Origin: Laguncularia racemosa
Lineage: Eukaryota > Streptophyta > Magnoliopsida > Myrtales > Combretaceae
Length of the DNA stretch: 64,000 nt
NCBI GenBank assembly: GCA_037954665.1
Contig: JBBMOL010000282.1
Span: 434,001 to 498,000 of the forward strand
Direction of reading: 5' to 3'
How positions within the stretch are numbered: position 1 is the first letter of the stretch; each line of letters begins with the position of its first letter. A program made the translations under genes and the position numbers. The notes beneath the pieces are model-generated. The model was not told the origin of the DNA. It was given only the letters and a program-made list of their open reading frames with translations, and ran no database searches. Shown here piece by piece: positions 38,227 through 49,654 of the stretch.

Positions 38227-38850
38227 TGATGTGCCTCAAACGATTATACAATCAAATGATTCTAATTCCTAGGTAACAATTAATGATAATCGAATTTAGC
38301 AACCTAATTAATGAACGATACGAACAAGAACACAAAATAAACCCTAAACCCTTACCGGATATGACACACCAGCAAGAGAGTAGTCCTAGCACGAATTTGT
38401 TGATTTAATGCACAACAATCCGATACTGTCGCTCGCCACAATCCCATAGATTGATAAGAGTAAAAATGAAGAATAAACTTCACAATGTATTTCCTCAAAT
38501 GTCCAAAAGTTCCTCTATCCTTACAATACAACATATATATAGCAAAGGAAAACAAAATGCGAAAAGTCACAAGATTTCAACTAGCTCGCCTACATAAGCC
38601 ATCGGCCTAGATGGCCAACTTAGGGGGCAAAGCCGTCAGATTAGAAATAATGAAGGCCATCGACTTAGAGAGAAGAAGGTCGCCTACCTTGTTGTTATAC
38701 ACCTTTAGCCTTGATAGCCGACCTTAGATGGCCGATCTAGAATGAAAATCGCAGGCCTTTATAGCCGACCTATAGGTGTCCACCTTCGATTCTTGAGCTT
38801 TGATTCCCGCATTAAACAACGCTATAAGAGTCGTGATTTGATTCCCATCA
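38227..38850 (-). repeat. E2 5' LTR
   Basis: 624 bp, plus-strand ends TGATGTGCC...CCCATCA, abutting the primer site on its left and TSD TTAGG on its right. Partner of 25616-27089. Confidence 0.9.
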
Positions 38851-38855
38851 TTAGG

Positions 38856-39183
38856 TCGATGACTCCTAGAATTAAGTAATGATCCAAAAGGTGTAGGATT
38901 CAATCAGTAGAAGGTAAGTTGGAATCATTAGAAGGCTAATTATTAAATGATCTATAGAACCATATGAAGTGAAGAGAGTGGGTAAATTAAGGGATAATTA
39001 TTAGGTTATGTTAACCTAAATATTTTATGCAATTGTATTTTATTAAATATTCCTATTTAATTATGTATTGTTATATATATATATATATATGTTTAAGCTT
39101 GAGTATACATAAATGTATACTGTCATTAACTCCCCTTACAAATTCTAACTCCGAGATCATTCTGCTATCTTAATTTACACAGA
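38856..39183 (+). other. E1 leader before gag
   Basis: Continues the E1 internal region after the E2 insertion. No open frame; it includes a (ta)n run at about 39071-39090. Together with 25536-25610 it forms a leader of about 400 bp. Confidence 0.6.
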
Positions 39184-42100
39184 ATGCCTCCAAGAACAAG
39201 TATCATATGGGTTCATCTAGTGCTAGACAAGGTGGAAATGTCCTAGAGGACAAGAAACCTCAAAGACCACCTCAACAGCAAACCCCGAAGCAAACTAATG
39301 TCACAGCTACTCAATTACTAGAGATTTTAAATGCTCTAGTGGGAATGCTGGCACAACAACAACAACAACAATAGGCTATGAGACCTATTAGGCCTGTAGA
39401 GGAACCCTGTGGGCTAGAAAAATTTATAAGACTAGCTAAAGAGTTCCACCCAAAGGCTAATGATCCAATAAAGGCTGAATATTGGATAACTAAGACTAAA
39501 AGGACCTTTAAAGCCTTCATGGTCCCTGAAGATAGAAAAGTGAGATATGTTGCTCATATGCTGAAGGGAGCAACTGCAAATTGGTATACTAATATGTCAA
39601 GATTAGTAGGAGCTCCTAACCAATGGAAAAAGTTTAAGGAACTCTTTTATGAAAAGTACCTCCCCAACAACATAAAAGATAAAATGGAGGTAGATTATTA
39701 TAACTGCCAACAAGGCAGTAGATTTGTGGAGACATGAAGCGGAGTTGAACCGCTTAAGCAAATTCTTGCCAAAGGTGATGAGAGGAGATGATGCCTCCCA
39801 AGTTAGAAGATTTTTTAAGGGACTAAAGCTTACCCTACAAAATGAAGTGGAGGTTTTTTAGTTGACTACTTATGCAAAAGTAGTTGACAAAGCAAAATAC
39901 TTAGAGCAGAGAAAAAAGAGAACAGAAAAACAACTATCCCATAAATCAGGATCAATTATGAGGAAAAAGCTTGTTTCCAACATACTTTATGTAGACAAAT
40001 AGAAGAGGCCAACCATTTATCAAGTTAGACCTATGGCTTATGTGCCTAGACCTTTTCAAACTAGGCTTACACCTCTAGCACTACCTCCCCTACCGTAGGA
40101 AAGTCAAGGTAAGGTGTCCTAAATGTTTAGGACCTCATAATCTGCAGTAGTGTAATTGGCCAAAAGGGGCATGCTTCTCTTATGGTAAAATAGGACACAC
40201 CAGCAGGAGCTACATTAAAAGGACCCTCCCTTAGACCTTCTACTACACCTGTAAGTAAAGAGGGCATAGACCATTCGAGTGTGGTACTCATCACACTCAA
40301 GTGACTACACCCCCACAAGCTTAACAGCCTATAAGACCTATACCTAGAGGACCACTAGGTCGAAATCAGAATGTGAGACCAAGACAAAAGGCACCTGGTA
40401 GGGTGTTTGCATTACAACAGTAGCAGTAGCAGGATACTCATAATCAAGAAACCATAGTAGTTACACTGCTCATAAACTCGAATACTGCTTATATATTATT
40501 TGACACAAGTGCAACCCATTCCTACATATCACCTATGTTTATGAATGTATGTGGATTAAAACCTATTGTATTGGAGAATGCTATGATTGTAAATACTCCT
40601 TTTGGAGTAGGCAAGAAATTAGATCTAATGTGTAAAGAGGTGGAGATTGTAATACATGGCAAGAAAATGCTAGCTGAATTGTTTGTATTAGAAATAATAG
40701 AGTTTGATCTAATTCTAGGAGTGAATTGGTTGTATAAGCACAATGCCACAATAGATTGTCAAGTTTGATTTTCTTGATGAGGAACAAATTGTATTCAAGT
40801 TAAATCCATAGAGGCCTACAACTCTTCTAACATACAAGTTATGGAACAAAGGAAGACTATCAACCTTGTTAATAGAGATAAGACAGGTTAAAGAATTGGA
40901 AAAGGTATGTGTAGTGAATGAGTATGTAGACATTTTTCCCAAGAATTTGTTGGGTTTACCACTAGCTAGAGAGATAGAATTCTGTATTGATCTTATACCG
41001 AGAACGGCACCCATAGCTAAAGCACCATAGAGAATGGCACCTACTAAACTATCTAAATTGAAGACTTAACTTCAAGAGCTTCAGGATAGTGGGTTTATTA
41101 GACTAAGTGTCTCACCATGGGGTGCTCTAATACTATTTGTTAATAATAAAGATGGGAGTATGAGGTAGGTATAGATTATAGGGAGTTGAGCCGAGTTACA
41201 ATCAAGAACAAATGCCATTTCCCTATGATTGATGGCCTATTTGACCAACTATAAAGAGCTCAAGTCTTCTCTAAAATTGACTTGAGACTAAGGTACCATC
41301 AATTAAGAATCAAGGAGCAAGACATATAAAAGATTGCTTTTAGGACTCGATATAGGCATTACGAGTTTCAGGTGCTGCCTTTTGGTTTGACAAATGCTCC
41401 AGCAACCTTCATGAACCTCATGAACAAAGTGCTCAGAGATTGGCTAGATCAATTTGTAGTAGTTTCAATAGATGATATCCTCATCTAGTCCAAAAGTAGA
41501 GAATAACATGAAGCACATCTTAAAATCGTACTAGAAAGACTCAGGGAAGAAAAACTTTATGCAAAATTCAGTAAGTGCGAATTTTGGTTGGAACAGGTAT
41601 CCTTCTTAGGACATGTGGTGAATAAGAATGGAATATCAATAGATCCTAAGAAGGTAAAGGCAATAAGTGACTGGCCAAGACTGAGAACTCTAATAGAAGT
41701 AAGGATTTTTTTAGGATTAGTTGGGTACTACAAACGCTTCATAGAAGGATTCTCCCAGTTAGCAACTCCCTTGACTCACTTGACAAATAAAAAGGCTAAG
41801 TTCGTATGGAGTGATGAATGTGAGAGGTAACTTCACGACATTGAAGAATATAATAATGACAACTTTAGTGTTAGCCCTACCGAAGACGGGAGAAGAATTT
41901 GAAGTATTCAGTGATGCATTAAATCAAGGTTTAGGGTGTGTGCTTATATAGAATGGGAGAGTCATTGCATATGCCTCTTGCCAACTAAAACAGTATGAAA
42001 AGAATTACCCCATCCATGACTTAGAATTAGCTATTACAATCTTAGCATTGACATTATGAAGACACTATCTTTACAGAGAGAAGTGTAAAATATTTATAGA

Positions 42101-43833
42101 TCATAAAAGTTTGAAGTATCTGTTTACCTAGAAGGAATTGAATATGAGGTAAAGGAGGTAGCTAGAACTGATGAATGATTACGATGTGGAAATTCACTAT
42201 CACCTTGGAAAAGAGAATGTGGTTGCAGATGCTTTAAGTAGGAAGAAACACATAAATATTGCAGTACTAATCACATCTTAGAGGAAAATACTAAAAGACC
42301 TAGATAAGCTGAAATTGGAAATGGTGACACAAGAAGTGGGAAATAGGTTGCTAAACTTGGTATCCAACCCAATCTTCTCAGTCAAATTAAGACTGCAAAA
42401 ATAAAAGATCCTAAAATTCAAAAAGTAGGGAACAAATTAAAATAGGGTGAAGCCATAGAATTTATATTAAACACCGAAGGGATAGTCAAGTATGGTAATA
42501 GATAGTATGATCCAAATAATATAGAATTAAAGAAGAAGATTATGAAGGAAGCTCATTACTGAGGGTATACAGCACACCTAAGAAGCACCAAGATGTATAA
42601 GGATCTCAAGAATACTTACTGGTAGAAAAATATAAAACAAGAGATAGTAGAATATGTGTCTAGGTGTTTCACATGTCAAAAAATAAAGATTAAGCACCAA
42701 AGACCAACTGGTGAGTTGCAACCTCTTCCTGTGCCTAAATGGAAGTGGGAACACGTAACTATGGATTTTATCGGTGCACTCTTGAGAACCAAGGAGAAAT
42801 AAGATGTAATATGGATGATAGTAGATAGATTAACCAAGTCTACTCATTTCTTGCCAATTAAGGTAGACTATAGACTATAAATGCTTGCTCAAATGTATAT
42901 TAGAGAAATTGTCATATTACACGAAGTACCAACCACTATTACATCTGACCAAGATACTCGATTTGTGAGTAGATTCTGGAAAGGTTTACATCAAGCCTTG
43001 GGAACCAAACTCTAGTTTATTACAGCATTTCATCCCTAAACAGATGTGCAATCTGAAAGAACTGTTCAAATTCTAGAAGATCTACTATGAGCTTATACAT
43101 TAGATCAAGGGGGTAACTGGAGTGATCATTTGCCTTTAGTAAAATTTACTTATAACAACAGTTACTAGGCTGCTATACAGATGGCTCCCTATGAAGCATT
43201 ATATGGTAGGAAGTGTAGATCTCCCTTACACTAGGATAAAGTGGGAGAAAGACTGGTATTAGGGATGGAGATAGTACAAGAAACAGTAAACAAGGTTAAA
43301 TTAATAAGGCAACTAATTCTATCAACCCAAAGTCGCTAGAAAAGTTATGTAGACAAATGGCGACACCCTCTAGAATTTCAAGTTGGAGATAAAGTCTTAT
43401 TGAAGATATCTATAACTAAAGGGGTAATCAGGTTTGGATTGTAGGGTAAGTTAAATCCAAGATATGTGGGTCCATTTAAAATTTTAGAAAGAGTCGAGAA
43501 AGTTGCGTTCAGGTTGGCCTTACTTCCAAGTCTAGTCAAGGTACATGATGTGTTTCATATATTGATATTAAGAAAATTTATACCAAACCTAGATTAAGTG
43601 GTGGCCTTGGAACCTTTGAAAGCACAACCAGACTTATCCTCTATAGAGAGACATGTGAGGATAGTGGATATTAATGAACAAGTTTTAAGAAGAAGAAGAA
43701 GAATTCCTTATGTCAAAGTACAGTGGACAAACCAAATAGAATGAGAGGAGACATGGGAATTAGAAGAAGAAATGAAGAGAAAGCATCTAGAACTCTTGCC
43801 AATTCTAAGTAACTTTCGAGGGCGAAAGTTTTA
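39184..43833 (+). pseudogene. E1 gag-pol pseudogene (chromovirus)
   Basis: Domains in order: gag start MPPRTS (39184) with frameshifts; a (CAA)n run (39357-39372); gag core 39378-39737 (LKGATANWYTNMSRLV); a degraded zinc knuckle at about 40110-40200; protease with LFDTSATHSYIS near 40500 (Asp-Thr-Ser, altered from Asp-Thr/Ser-Gly). RT follows with SIDDILI at about 41466 (Tyr of YxDD lost, stop just after) and FLGHVVNKNGISIDPKKV. RNase H is at about 41880-42250, with a degraded integrase at 42540-43560 (CFTCQKIKIKHQ, TMDFIGAL). The chromodomain, with VKVQWTNQIE and EETWELEEEM, is at 43640-43830. Dozens of stops, many at Gln positions, make it dead. Chromodomains direct integration to marked chromatin. 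Confidence 0.9.
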
Positions 43834-43848
43834 ATAAAGGGGGGAGAA
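43834..43848 (+). other. E1 polypurine tract
   Basis: aataaaggggggagaa directly precedes the TGTAATAC start of the 3' LTR; it primes plus-strand synthesis. Confidence 0.85.
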
Positions 43849-45689
43849 TGTAATACATGGTTCTAAAAATTTCATGCACATATTTATCAAATTATAATTA
43901 CTAAGTAAACAAATAAATAAATAATATAAGAGCGAGGGCAATTGTGCAAATAAGAATAAAACACGAAGGCATTTTTGTCTTTTCTTAACGAGACTATATA
44001 TATATACTAAACTAACCTAAGGTTCTCCTTTTTGCATATTTGACCATTCATAGCAGCATAGAGAGATAGAGTAACACTAAAAGAGAGAGAGCCTCTTTAA
44101 GGAAAACCTAAAGTAATCTAAGGAAATATCACGATGCAACAAAAAGGGATTGAATTGAAGAATGGGTTTAAGGACAGATTAAACAAGCATGAAAGTAGTT
44201 GAATTAGGAGTTTCAAGCGTAAACTAAACCAAGTAAAGAATTCTAAGTTATGTTTTCGAATTTGCTTAAGCTTAGGGTTCGAAAATGAGGAGATTAGATG
44301 AATTAGTATAGAAAAATTAAGGTTTGAAAAACATACCGAGAGATACACAATCGTGTTGTTCCTGTGTTGATTTACCAAGATATATTGAAAGATACACGAC
44401 CATCCAACATAGTCGTGTTGCTCCCGTGTTAAAATGAAAGATACATGGCCTCCCAACATAGCCATGTTCCAACCATTTTAAAGCCAAATCTCACCGAAAG
44501 ATACACAACCCTTAACACGATCGTGTACTGGCCCGTGTTGAGCAACATAACCTCTAACATAGCTGTGTTAAGTGAAAGACATTATCATTATATATCTAAT
44601 TACCTTTTATTTAAACCAAGTTTCACATAACCAAGATAATTAGTAAAACCTTAGATTACCTAATAGATTAAGAGGAGTTAGGAGAGTTATATTATGTTTG
44701 GATTAGTACTAAGAATGATGCCATGATGATTAGATATCAACTTAGGTTAAGTTTAGGACAAGACGTGCTTAAGGCTAGTATTCCAGATATGTGTTTACCT
44801 TATTTGTTATATGTGATTGCTAAGTAGCTATTTAATGAAAATTTATGTGAAATAATAAAATGTTAAAGTATTGTATGAATTGAATGGGACATGTTGCTTA
44901 TGCTTGGCTCGACCTAGGGGCTCGTAGTGGTAGATCCCTAGGGGTCACCTCGATGATTGGTATGCTACGTTATCCCTAATAAAGTTGTGTATCGAAATGA
45001 TTTGAGGTAGATTAGGGTTAGACGGCGCTCGTAGTGGTAGTTTCCATTAATGTTAGACGGAGTCTACAGTAGCAATTCTCATTAGGGTTAGACAAGGCCC
45101 ACAGTAGCAATTATCACTAGGATAAATGTTATGTGTATCGAGGTCATGAGTACCCCTATGTGGTATAACTCACTTTGAGATTTGTGTGTGAGCTGAAGTG
45201 TAAATCTGTTGTGGATAAATGTTACATATATTCATGTGCTATTATTGTGGTGTGTCATGTGCATGTGGGTGTGGTACTCATATAGTAAGCTTAAGCTCAC
45301 CCCCCTTCCTATATATATTTTTTTTAGCTGTAGGTGAAAATGATGAGGAAGTGGAATATGATAAGAATGGAGACTTTATGGGATATTACATGGACGAGAC
45401 TGGAAGAGAACATTATTATTACGTGGAGAAATCTGAATATTTGTAAATTAAAGTTTTATTAGTTAAGTTAATGTTATGGAGATAACTTTTAGTTAATATT
45501 TTGTTATTATTAAATAAAGAGTGTGAAATGACTCATTTGAGAGGCATTTATTTGATTAAAATATATTAGTATGATGGATAATGTATATGATTAGGTTTTG
45601 AAGTATTATGCAGTTGTAGAGCCTTAACTTGTCGCTTAGTAGTAATGACACGTGGCAGGCTATGATATCACAGGTTCTAGGGCATTACA
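43849..45689 (+). repeat. E1 3' LTR
   Basis: 1841 bp, TGTAATACATGG to GGGCATTACA, uninterrupted. Pairs with 17948-25535 but has clearly diverged, with several short indels, so E1 is old relative to E3. TATA-like tatatatatata at about 43997. A small open frame at 45219-45446 is not supported as a gene. Confidence 0.9.
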
Positions 45690-45694
45690 GACTT

Positions 45695-46103
45695 AGTGCA
45701 AGAGAAGTTATACAAAGGCTAAAGAAAATAATGACAACACCTACATTAAGTGTTTGAGCTCTAGGCTTGAAATTTAGTACAAGTTTTAAGAAAATAAGTG
45801 TAGCGCTGAAACTAGATAACTTCTAGTGATCTAATCATTTCCACTAAAATGGAAAGAATTTCAAGTTGGAAATAAATTGTGCAAATTTACTAAAAGGTTT
45901 CACAAACCTTCCCATTTCTCTCATTACATAACTTTTCTCCTTTCCCAGGTGGTGAACAATTGTGTTAATAATGAAAGAAGATATGTACAACAGCACTTCA
46001 GCATAACCTTAGACCAAATGACTAATGCCAAGAAATAATCCTCGTGTGATATAGTACAGATGACGAAGGAAAGATAAGAAAGTGAAGGACTTATAACACA
46101 TAC
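45695..46103 (-). other. Mei2-like intron/exon remnant upstream of the E1 insertion
   Basis: Host DNA between E1 and the next recognisable exon. The minus strand starts after donor GGTATGT at 46098-46104. The missing middle exon of the family is expected here but is not readable. A pyrimidine-rich run with tttcttTAG at about 45722-45730 may be an old acceptor. Confidence 0.45.
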
Positions 46104-46515
46104 CACCTTCATTAACTTCTAAAGAGTGTCCTTTTGAGTTAATTCTGGAGACTTGCTGCCTATCAATTCTTTCAGGCACTCTTTGATTGATGCTTAGGTT
46201 AGGCCCATTGTTCCAAGAGAATTGCTAGGAATGGCATTAGCTAAACCATCATGATATTCAAGAAGTGAGTGATGATGAAACAAGAAATTGATTGAATATC
46301 TAGTTTCAACTGCCCCTATGAATGACTTGACTTGATATGACCAAGTCGATTGCCAGCTGATCTAAATCTCAATGGAGAAGGCAACTCATTAGGAACAATA
46401 GAAGAAATCCCATGATGCAATGCAGTTTCTAGAACTAGGGACCATAGTGCATAGTGCATTCCCAGGATATTTCCCTCGTTTGTGACATTAGATACAATCG
46501 CCCCTATTGGAGATG
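46104..46515 (-). pseudogene. Mei2-like middle exon
   Basis: Encodes PIGAIVSNVTNEGNILGMHY, LETALHHGISSIVPNELPSP, then in a shifted frame LLEYHDGLANAIPSNSLGTM, and finally RIDRQQVSRINSKGHSLEVN before donor GGTATGT. These match the region of Mei2-like proteins between RRM2 and the C-terminal RRM. Lesions: TAG after HIKSSHS (about 46318) and a frameshift near 46285. The 5' boundary, near ccaatAG, is approximate. Confidence 0.85.
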
Positions 46516-46583
46516 GTCTTATCATCAATGCCATGAAAGTTAACCTTCTTTTTTTTTTCAAATGTCTAATAAAATGTAGGCAT

Positions 46584-48462
46584 TGTAATGCCTTAGAACT
46601 TGAAGCATCACAACCCGCCACGTATCACTACTACAAAGCGACACGCTAAGGCAATAAAACTCCATCATACTTTAAAACCTGATCATTTACAGTAACCATC
46701 ATACTACTACAACTTCAATCAAATAAATGACTACTAGATGAATCATTCCAAATCTCATTATTTAATAATAACAAAATCTCAAACCAACAATTATCTCCAT
46801 AACGTTAACTTAACTAATAAAACTTTAATTTTACAAATATTCAGGTTTCTCTACATAATAATAATGTTCTCTTCCCGTCTCATCCATGTAATGTTCCACC
46901 AAGTCCCTATTCTCACCATATTCCACTTACTCGTCATTTTCGCCTGTAGCTTTAAAAAAATATAGGAAGAGAGGGTGAGCCTAAGCTCAGTACATGAGTA
47001 CCATACCCACATGCGCATGACACACCACAACAATAACACTTGCATATATGTAACATTTATTCTCAACACATTCACACTTTAGCTTACACATAAATCTCAA
47101 AATGAATTGTACTATGTAAGGGTACTCATGACCCCGGTACACACAGAATTTTGTCCTAGTGGGAAGTGCTACTGTGGGCCCCGTCTAAACCTAATGGGAA
47201 CTACTACTACAGGCCTCATCTAACCCTAATCTACCTTAGATCATTTCGATATACGGCTCCACTAAGGACAACGCGACATGTTGATCATCGAGGTGCCCCT
47301 TAGGGATCTACCACTATAGGCCCTTAAGTCACTCCAAACACAAGCAACATATCTCATTCAATTCATACAACACTTTAAAATTTCATTATTTCACATACAA
47401 ATCATTAAATAACTACCTAGCAATCACATACAACAAACAAGGTAAACACATACTTAGGATCCCTACCTTAAGCATGTATGGTCCCAAACATAAGATAAGT
47501 CGATATCTGTACAATCATCAAGACATCATTCTTAGTATTAATCTAAGAATAACATAACTCTCTTGATTTCTCTTATTCTATTAGGTTATCTAAGGTCTTA
47601 TTAATTATCTTAGTTATGTGGAACTTGATTTAATTAAGAGTTAAATAGAAATATAATGATATTTTTTTTCACTTAACAAGGCCATGTTGGAGGCCATGTA
47701 GCTCAACATGGCCATTATACGACTACGTCAAAAGGTCGTATATCTCTTGGTGGATCTTGGATTCAACATGATTGAAACACGACCGTGTAGACAGGTTGTG
47801 TATCTCTCAGTTTTAACATGGGAGCAACACGAGCATGTTGAGAGGTCGTGTATCTATCAGTAGGTCTTTTGTGAGCAACACAAAAGCAACATAACTGTGT
47901 TGGGAGGTCATATATCCCTTGGTAAGGTCTCACAAACCCTAGTTTTCTTTAATCAATCCATCCAATCTCCTTATTTTCTAATCCTAAGCTTAAGTAAATT
48001 CTAAAACATAAATTAAAATTCCTTACTTGGTTAGGATTACACTTGAAACTCCAAATTCAACAACTTCTGTGCTTGTTCAATCAGTCCTTAAGCCCAATTC
48101 CTGTGAACAACTAAGTCGAATCCATGATCTTTAAGTTCCATTATCAAAATAAATCTTGGTTATAACTTTGAAAAATCCATTACCTGTTTATAGTGTTGCG
48201 ATGTCTCCTTAGGTTGCCTTAGGTTTGTCCTGAATGAGTTCTCTCTCCTTATCTCACTCTAGGTTGCAATTGTAAAAGTGTGCAAAAAGGAGAACCCTAA
48301 GTTAGTTTACTTATATAGTCTCGTCAAGAAAAGACAAAACTAACCCCCTCTTTTAACCTTATTTGCACGACTGCCCTCGATCTTCTATTATTTATTTATT
48401 TGCTTATTTAATAATTATGATTATTTAAATTTGTGTATAAAATATTTAAAACCATGTATTCA
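46584..48462 (-). mobile_element. Solo LTR of the E1 family, in a Mei2-like intron
   Basis: 1879 bp, plus-strand TGTAATGCC...ACCATGTATTCA, the reverse of the E1 LTR (one end base-altered). Flanks GGCAT (46579-46583) and AGCAA (48463-48467) match at only three of five positions. It shares the E1 LTR parts in reverse, including ggagaaccctaag near 48289 and the repeated inverted gtcgtgt motifs at 47680-47900. No internal region, so a solo LTR. Confidence 0.85.
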
Positions 48463-48511
48463 AGCAACTTATGCGCTAATAAACTCATTTTATGTTATCA
48501 ACATAACATAC

Positions 48512-48611
48512 CAAAGAATGCAACAATTGAGCTATTTGTAGAGCCATTTTGCTGCATAGAAATACCAAATTCATCTTGCTCCAAGTCCAAAGAAATCTAT
48601 TGCCCTAACTT
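48512..48611 (-). pseudogene. Mei2-like exon after RRM2
   Basis: Encodes LDLEQDEFGISMQQNGSTNS then SIVAFFG before donor GTATGT at 48506-48511. The sequence ELEQDEFG-LQQN is characteristic of the Mei2-like linker just after RRM2. A TAG precedes it in frame. This is the most 5' part of the gene found; RRM1 and RRM2 are missing. Confidence 0.75.
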
Positions 48612-49654
48612 GCAAACAAGAAAGACCAACACTCTTTAGTTAGAATTAATTGGAAACAGTCAGCTTACACTTAAAAAAGAAAGTAAATTAATTTAATAGT
48701 TAGTAAAAAGTTTTTTAGGATAAGTGTTAATAAAAAGTTATACAAAGAGAAGACCATGATTACTGCCTTTAGATTCATGGTTTTCATTTAAGGAACATTC
48801 CGTAGACCACTGATTTATAGTTATAAGCTTCTAATATTATAAGGTTTATATTTTATAATTACATAAGTTCATTGATCTCATATCAATGCAAATATTGTTG
48901 AAATATAGATGTAATACCTCATCCATATCTACAAGTTTAATTTCTAGATACATTGCTCATAAATATAACTTAATATTGTGAAAAGCAAGTGCTGCTATGT
49001 TTGAATCCTCATATCATCATCTCACCCTCATTTGATTTAATTCATGTGATGGGTTCTGATCAATATCTCAATCCACTAGTGAGATGCATAAGAATATAAA
49101 GGTAAATCAAAACATTTATCTATAAGTTTAAGCTTTCAAGTTATTTGAAAATCCAATCTAACAAGAATAAATTGTAAATCACCTTATCGATTCAAACATA
49201 AGTCAACTAAACCCTTAGTGATATCAAAGAAAGAAAATGTGAATCTTCAAATGCAACCCTCCTCATGGAAAAGGGAATCAACAAAAAGTGTTGCACCATT
49301 TCAAGCCTTAGGAGGTGAAATTCTATTTTATGAATATTAAGAAAGTGAAGTAATGAGGATGAGCAATGACTGGTAAGAATAAGGAAAAACATATCAAAAG
49401 GTAATCATGTCTCCAAGATATCAGTTTTTTCGTGAACTAGATTAAAATACATCAAGAACCTAGTGATACGATTATCTATATATAATAGTGATGTTTTGAT
49501 GAGATAACTGACAAAACCTTAATCAAAGCATAAAAAGATAGCAAGTAAAGCTGAAGAAGATAAAGAGAACCAAACTGTCATTAAGATAAGAGGGGTGCCA
49601 TATCACTAAATGATAATTTGTGCTTTTCTCTAAAAGAAAGTTCTTCAAACCTTG
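48612..49654. other. Host DNA, probably Mei2-like intron; no exon seen
   Basis: AT-rich. No RRM motif (such as LFVRNI or KHRGFVM) could be read on the minus strand. It ends at the left flank of element Z (ccttg). Confidence 0.5.

Larger units (their letters stand above)
25616..38850 (-). mobile_element. E2: gag-protease-only element nested in E1
   Basis: Perfect TSD TTAGG (25611-25615 and 38851-38855). LTRs: 25616-27089 (658 bp once S2a is removed) and 38227-38850 (624 bp). Primer site at 38208-38226 (minus strand TTTTGGTATCAAAGCT). Its own DNA totals about 3.7 kb. Gag-protease is split by solo LTR E4, which contains E3. The short leader (about 430 bp) and protein details place it with Z, apart from X1, X2 and W. 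Confidence 0.9.
17948..45689 (+). mobile_element. E1: decayed chromovirus (Ty3/gypsy) hosting the nest
   Basis: Ends are TGTAATACATGG and GGGCATTACA; flanks GTCTT (17943-17947) and GACTT (45690-45694) form a TSD with one mismatch. Removing nested DNA leaves about 8.8 kb: 5' LTR about 1887 bp, primer site at 25538, gag, protease, RT, RNase H, integrase, chromodomain, polypurine tract and 3' LTR of 1841 bp. The gag-pol frame is broken by dozens of stops. It lies in an exon of the Mei2-like gene, in the opposite orientation. Nested inside: S1 and X2 in the 5' LTR; E2 with all its contents between primer site and gag. Confidence 0.9.
15862..48611 (-). pseudogene. Mei2-like RNA-binding protein pseudogene, split by E1
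   Basis: Exon remnants of a plant Mei2-like protein lie on the minus strand in correct 5' to 3' order: 48512-48611, 46104-46515, one exon cut by E1 (residual part 17451-17942), 16670-16754, 16506-16574, 16254-16433 and 15862-16016. Mei2-like proteins bind RNA through three RRMs; the C-terminal RRM is the family hallmark and is encoded by the last five exon pieces. The N-terminal part with RRM1 and RRM2 was not found. Lesions include at least five nonsense codons, three frameshifts, a lost splice acceptor, the 27.7-kb E1 insertion in an exon and a solo LTR in an intron. It cannot make the protein. The family call is firm; the subfamily is not. Confidence 0.88.

Noticed and set aside
39350..39375. 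(CAA)n run as a microsatellite locus of interest
   Set aside because: It is a poly-Gln-type run inside the E1 gag region, common in such frames.
45219..45446. Open frame ending in an acidic, Tyr-rich peptide
   Set aside because: It lies wholly in the E1 3' LTR; the matching part of the 5' LTR copy is split by S1. No evidence of use as a gene.
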